Shown here one piece after another: positions 61,862 through 64,000 of a stretch of DNA of 64,000 nucleotides (its first letter is position 1; every line of letters begins with the position of its first letter). The position numbers and the translations under genes were made by a program. Under the pieces are notes generated by a model, which made no database searches, was not told the DNA's origin, and was given only the letters and a program-made list of their open reading frames with translations. Source of the stretch: Halopseudomonas oceani (GTDB lineage Bacteria; Pseudomonadota; Gammaproteobacteria; Pseudomonadales; Pseudomonadaceae); contig NZ_PPSK01000003.1 of assembly GCF_002903165.1 (NCBI RefSeq), forward strand, positions 248,001 to 312,000, in the 5' to 3' direction.

Positions 61862-64000
61862 ATGACACGCATTCACAATCTCGGCTTTCCGCGCATCGGC
61901 GCCCGCCGCGAGCTTAAATTCGCGCTGGAGGGATACTGGAAAGGCGAGCGCTCCCGCGACGAGCTGCTGCAAACCGGCGCCGAACTGCGCCAGCGCCACT
62001 GGCAAGCCCAGCAAGGGCTCGACCTGATTCCGGTCGGCGATTTCTCCTTCTATGACCAGATGCTCGACATGAGCTTTACCTTGGGCAATCTGCCAGCCCG
62101 GGTGCAAGGCTTCGCCGGAGACGAGCTGGACAACTACTTCCGCGTTGCCCGCGGCCGCTCCGCCCAGGCGCACGCCGAATGCTGCGGCGGCGTCGCTGCG
62201 GGCGAGATGACCAAGTGGTTTGATACCAACTATCACTACATCGTGCCGGAATTTACCGCAGACACCTGCTTTACCCTCAACCCACGGCGCTTGCTGGATC
62301 AGTTGAGTGAAGCCCGCACCGCCGGCATCAAGGCCAAACCGGTGATCATCGGCCCGGTCACCTACCTGAGCCTGGGCAAGGTTAAGGACGACAGCAACCC
62401 CCTGGCACTGCTTGAGCAACTGCTGCCGGTTTACGCCGAGCTGCTGGAAGCGCTGGCGCAACAAGGCGTGGAGTGGGTGCAGATCGACGAGCCGATTCTG
62501 GTGACCGACCTCAGCGAGACCCAGCAGGCTGCGCTGGAATACAGCTACGCCACCCTGCGAAACAGCGAAGTCAAACTGCTGCTGACCAGCTATTTCGGCC
62601 AACTGCAGGACAACCTGCCACTGGTGGCCCGCTTGCCGGTCGCCGGGGTGCACCTGGACTGCATCAACGCCCGCAACGAGGTGGCTGAACTGATCGAACG
62701 CCTGCCGTCAGACCGGGTCATTTCCCTCGGAGTGATCAATGGCCGCAATATCTGGAAGAGCGACCTGACCGCACTACTCGACTGGCTGGAACCATTGGCC
62801 GCGCAGCTGGGTGATCGCCTGTGGCTGGCACCCTCCTGCTCGCTACTGCATGTTCCGGTTGACCTGAACAGCGAGGATCAGCTCGACGCAGACGTGCGCA
62901 GCTGGCTGGCCTTCGCCGTGCAGAAGCTCGACGAACTCCGTGTGCTGGGCCGCGCACTGCGCAGCGGCAGAGACAGCGTTACAGCCGAGCTTGCTGAAAA
63001 CCGGCAGGCTCTCGAAAGCCGCCGCACTTCGCCGCGGGTGCACAACCCGGCGGTGCGTGACGCCGTCGCTGCGCTGAAGCCGGCGCTGGGTGAGCGCCGC
63101 AGCCCCTACGCCGCCCGCGCTGCAGTGCAGGCGGCGCGCCTGCAATTGCCCGCCTACCCGACCACCACCATCGGCTCCTTTCCGCAGACGGCCGAGATTC
63201 GCCAGGCGCGCCGTCAGTTCAAGGCAGGTGAGCTGAGTGCCGTCGACTACCGCAAGGCGATGGAAGCCGAAATCGCCCACTGCGTGCGCGAGCAGGAAGC
63301 ACTGGAGCTGGACGTGCTGGTGCACGGCGAGCCCGAACGCAACGACATGGTTGAATACTTTGGCGAGCAACTCGAAGGCTATGCTTTCAGCCGCTTTGGC
63401 TGGGTGCAGTCGTACGGCTCGCGCTGCGTCAAACCACCGATTCTGTTCGGCGATATCAGCCGCCCCACCCCCATCACGGTCGAGTGGAGCCGCTACGCCC
63501 AGTCACTGACCAACAAGCCGATGAAGGGCATGCTGACCGGCCCGGTGACCATCCTCAACTGGTCCTTCGTGCGCGACGACCAGCCCCGCGCCGACTCCTG
63601 CCGGCAACTGGCCCTGGCCATGCGCGGCGAGGTACTAGACCTGGAGAAGGCCGGCATCAGCGTCATTCAGATCGACGAAGCCGCTCTGCGCGAAGGTCTG
63701 CCGTTGCGCCAGAGTGAGTGGAAAGACTATCTGGACTGGGCGGTGGAGAGCTTCCGCATCACCGCCAACGGCGTCGCGGATGAAACCCAGATCCACACCC
63801 ACATGTGCTACTCGGAGTTCAACGACATTATGCAGGCCATCGCTAACATGGATGCCGATGTGATCACCATCGAGACCTCACGCTCTGACATGGAGCTACT
63901 GGATGCTTTCGATCACTTCCAGTATCCCAACGAGATCGGACCCGGCGTGTATGACATCCACTCGCCGAACATTCCCGATCAGGCGCAGATGGTCGAACTG
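61862..64000 (+). CDS. metE: Cobalamin-independent methionine synthase (partial, C-terminus off window)
   Basis: Transfers methyl from 5-methyl-tetrahydropteroyl-triglutamate to homocysteine to make methionine. The visible 713 residues begin [20 protein letters not shown]. They include the N-terminal domain with [19 protein letters not shown], the catalytic C-terminal barrel entry [49 protein letters not shown] and zinc ligands H647 and C649 in HTHMCYSEF, then Glu in ITIETSRSD. The last zinc cysteine and about 45 residues lie beyond the window. ATG at 61862 with AGAGG upstream. No cobalamin riboswitch fits in the 143-base upstream gap. Confidence 0.96.
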   Translation, partial: MTRIHNLGFPRIGARRELKFALEGYWKGERSRDELLQTGAELRQRHWQAQQGLDLIPVGDFSFYDQMLDMSFTLGNLPARVQGFAGDELDNYFRVARGRSAQAHAECCGGVAAGEMTKWFDTNYHYIVPEFTADTCFTLNPRRLLDQLSEARTAGIKAKPVIIGPVTYLSLGKVKDDSNPLALLEQLLPVYAELLEALAQQGVEWVQIDEPILVTDLSETQQAALEYSYATLRNSEVKLLLTSYFGQLQDNLPLVARLPVAGVHLDCINARNEVAELIERLPSDRVISLGVINGRNIWKSDLTALLDWLEPLAAQLGDRLWLAPSCSLLHVPVDLNSEDQLDADVRSWLAFAVQKLDELRVLGRALRSGRDSVTAELAENRQALESRRTSPRVHNPAVRDAVAALKPALGERRSPYAARAAVQAARLQLPAYPTTTIGSFPQTAEIRQARRQFKAGELSAVDYRKAMEAEIAHCVREQEALELDVLVHGEPERNDMVEYFGEQLEGYAFSRFGWVQSYGSRCVKPPILFGDISRPTPITVEWSRYAQSLTNKPMKGMLTGPVTILNWSFVRDDQPRADSCRQLALAMRGEVLDLEKAGISVIQIDEAALREGLPLRQSEWKDYLDWAVESFRITANGVADETQIHTHMCYSEFNDIMQAIANMDADVITIETSRSDMELLDAFDHFQYPNEIGPGVYDIHSPNIPDQAQMVEL

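Noticed and set aside
61862-64000. metE broken or a pseudogene because no stop is seen
   Set aside because: The frame is open to the last base and all visible motifs are intact; it is simply cut by the window edge.

Overview
The window looks like ordinary chromosomal core genome of a gammaproteobacterium in the Pseudomonadaceae. The encoded proteins resemble Pseudomonas aeruginosa homologues (from memory, not from a search). The gene order murJ-ribF / rpsT / proB-obg-rpmA-rplU / ispB, the mraZ-to-lpxC division and cell-wall cluster, and rnpB-rsmI-lpoA-yraN-gmhA-sspBA-petABC-rpsI-rplM all match the layout I know for that genus. A Halopseudomonas-like relative is my guess, because the conserved blocks are joined differently from P. 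aeruginosa; this is inference.

Layout. 1-7.3 kb: ribF (cut by the window edge), murJ, rpsT, proB, obg, rpmA, rplU, ispB. 7.3-7.56 kb: a small field of perfect palindromes and a diverged direct repeat. 7.56-10.7 kb: fklB, a nucleobase permease and trmA. 10.7-17.2 kb: minor-pilin cluster fimU-pilV-pilW-pilX-pilY1-pilE on the minus strand, with fimT divergent. 17.2-24 kb: argJ, secA, an M23 peptidase, dciA, lpxC. 24.1-40.9 kb: the dcw cluster read leftward from mraZ (mraZ rsmH ftsL ftsI murE murF mraY murD ftsW murG murC ddlB ftsQ ftsA ftsZ), many genes overlapping by a few bases. 41.1-41.5 kb: RNase P RNA. 41.5-50.9 kb: rsmI, lpoA, yraN, gmhA/diaA-like, a BON lipoprotein, sspB, sspA, cytochrome bc1 (petC petB petA), rpsI, rplM. 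51-55.8 kb: aldo/keto reductase, GlxA-type AraC regulator, zapE, a small hydrolase, a YhcB/ZapG-like protein. 55.9-59.4 kb: a four-gene MCE-type ABC lipid transporter. 59.5 kb to the end: a Fur-box-preceded TonB-dependent receptor and metE (cut by the edge).

How it fits together. Most of the window builds and divides the envelope: UDP-precursor synthesis (MurC-F, Ddl), lipid II assembly and export (MraY, MurG, MurJ), septal synthesis (FtsW, FtsI), divisome assembly (FtsL, Q, A, Z, ZapE, ZapG), lipid A synthesis (LpxC), PBP activation (LpoA), hydrolysis (M23), outer-membrane upkeep (BON lipoprotein, MCE transporter) and secretion (SecA).

I found no CRISPR array, insertion sequence, prophage or tRNA. 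I did not find a convincing undescribed multi-gene system. The most unusual signals are a repeated C-x6-C array inserted in the PilY1 von Willebrand domain, the palindrome field at 7.36-7.56 kb, and several compact regulatory arrangements: MraZ boxes just downstream of the dcw promoter, a hairpin over the start of the MCE operon, and a terminator overlapping the sspA promoter.
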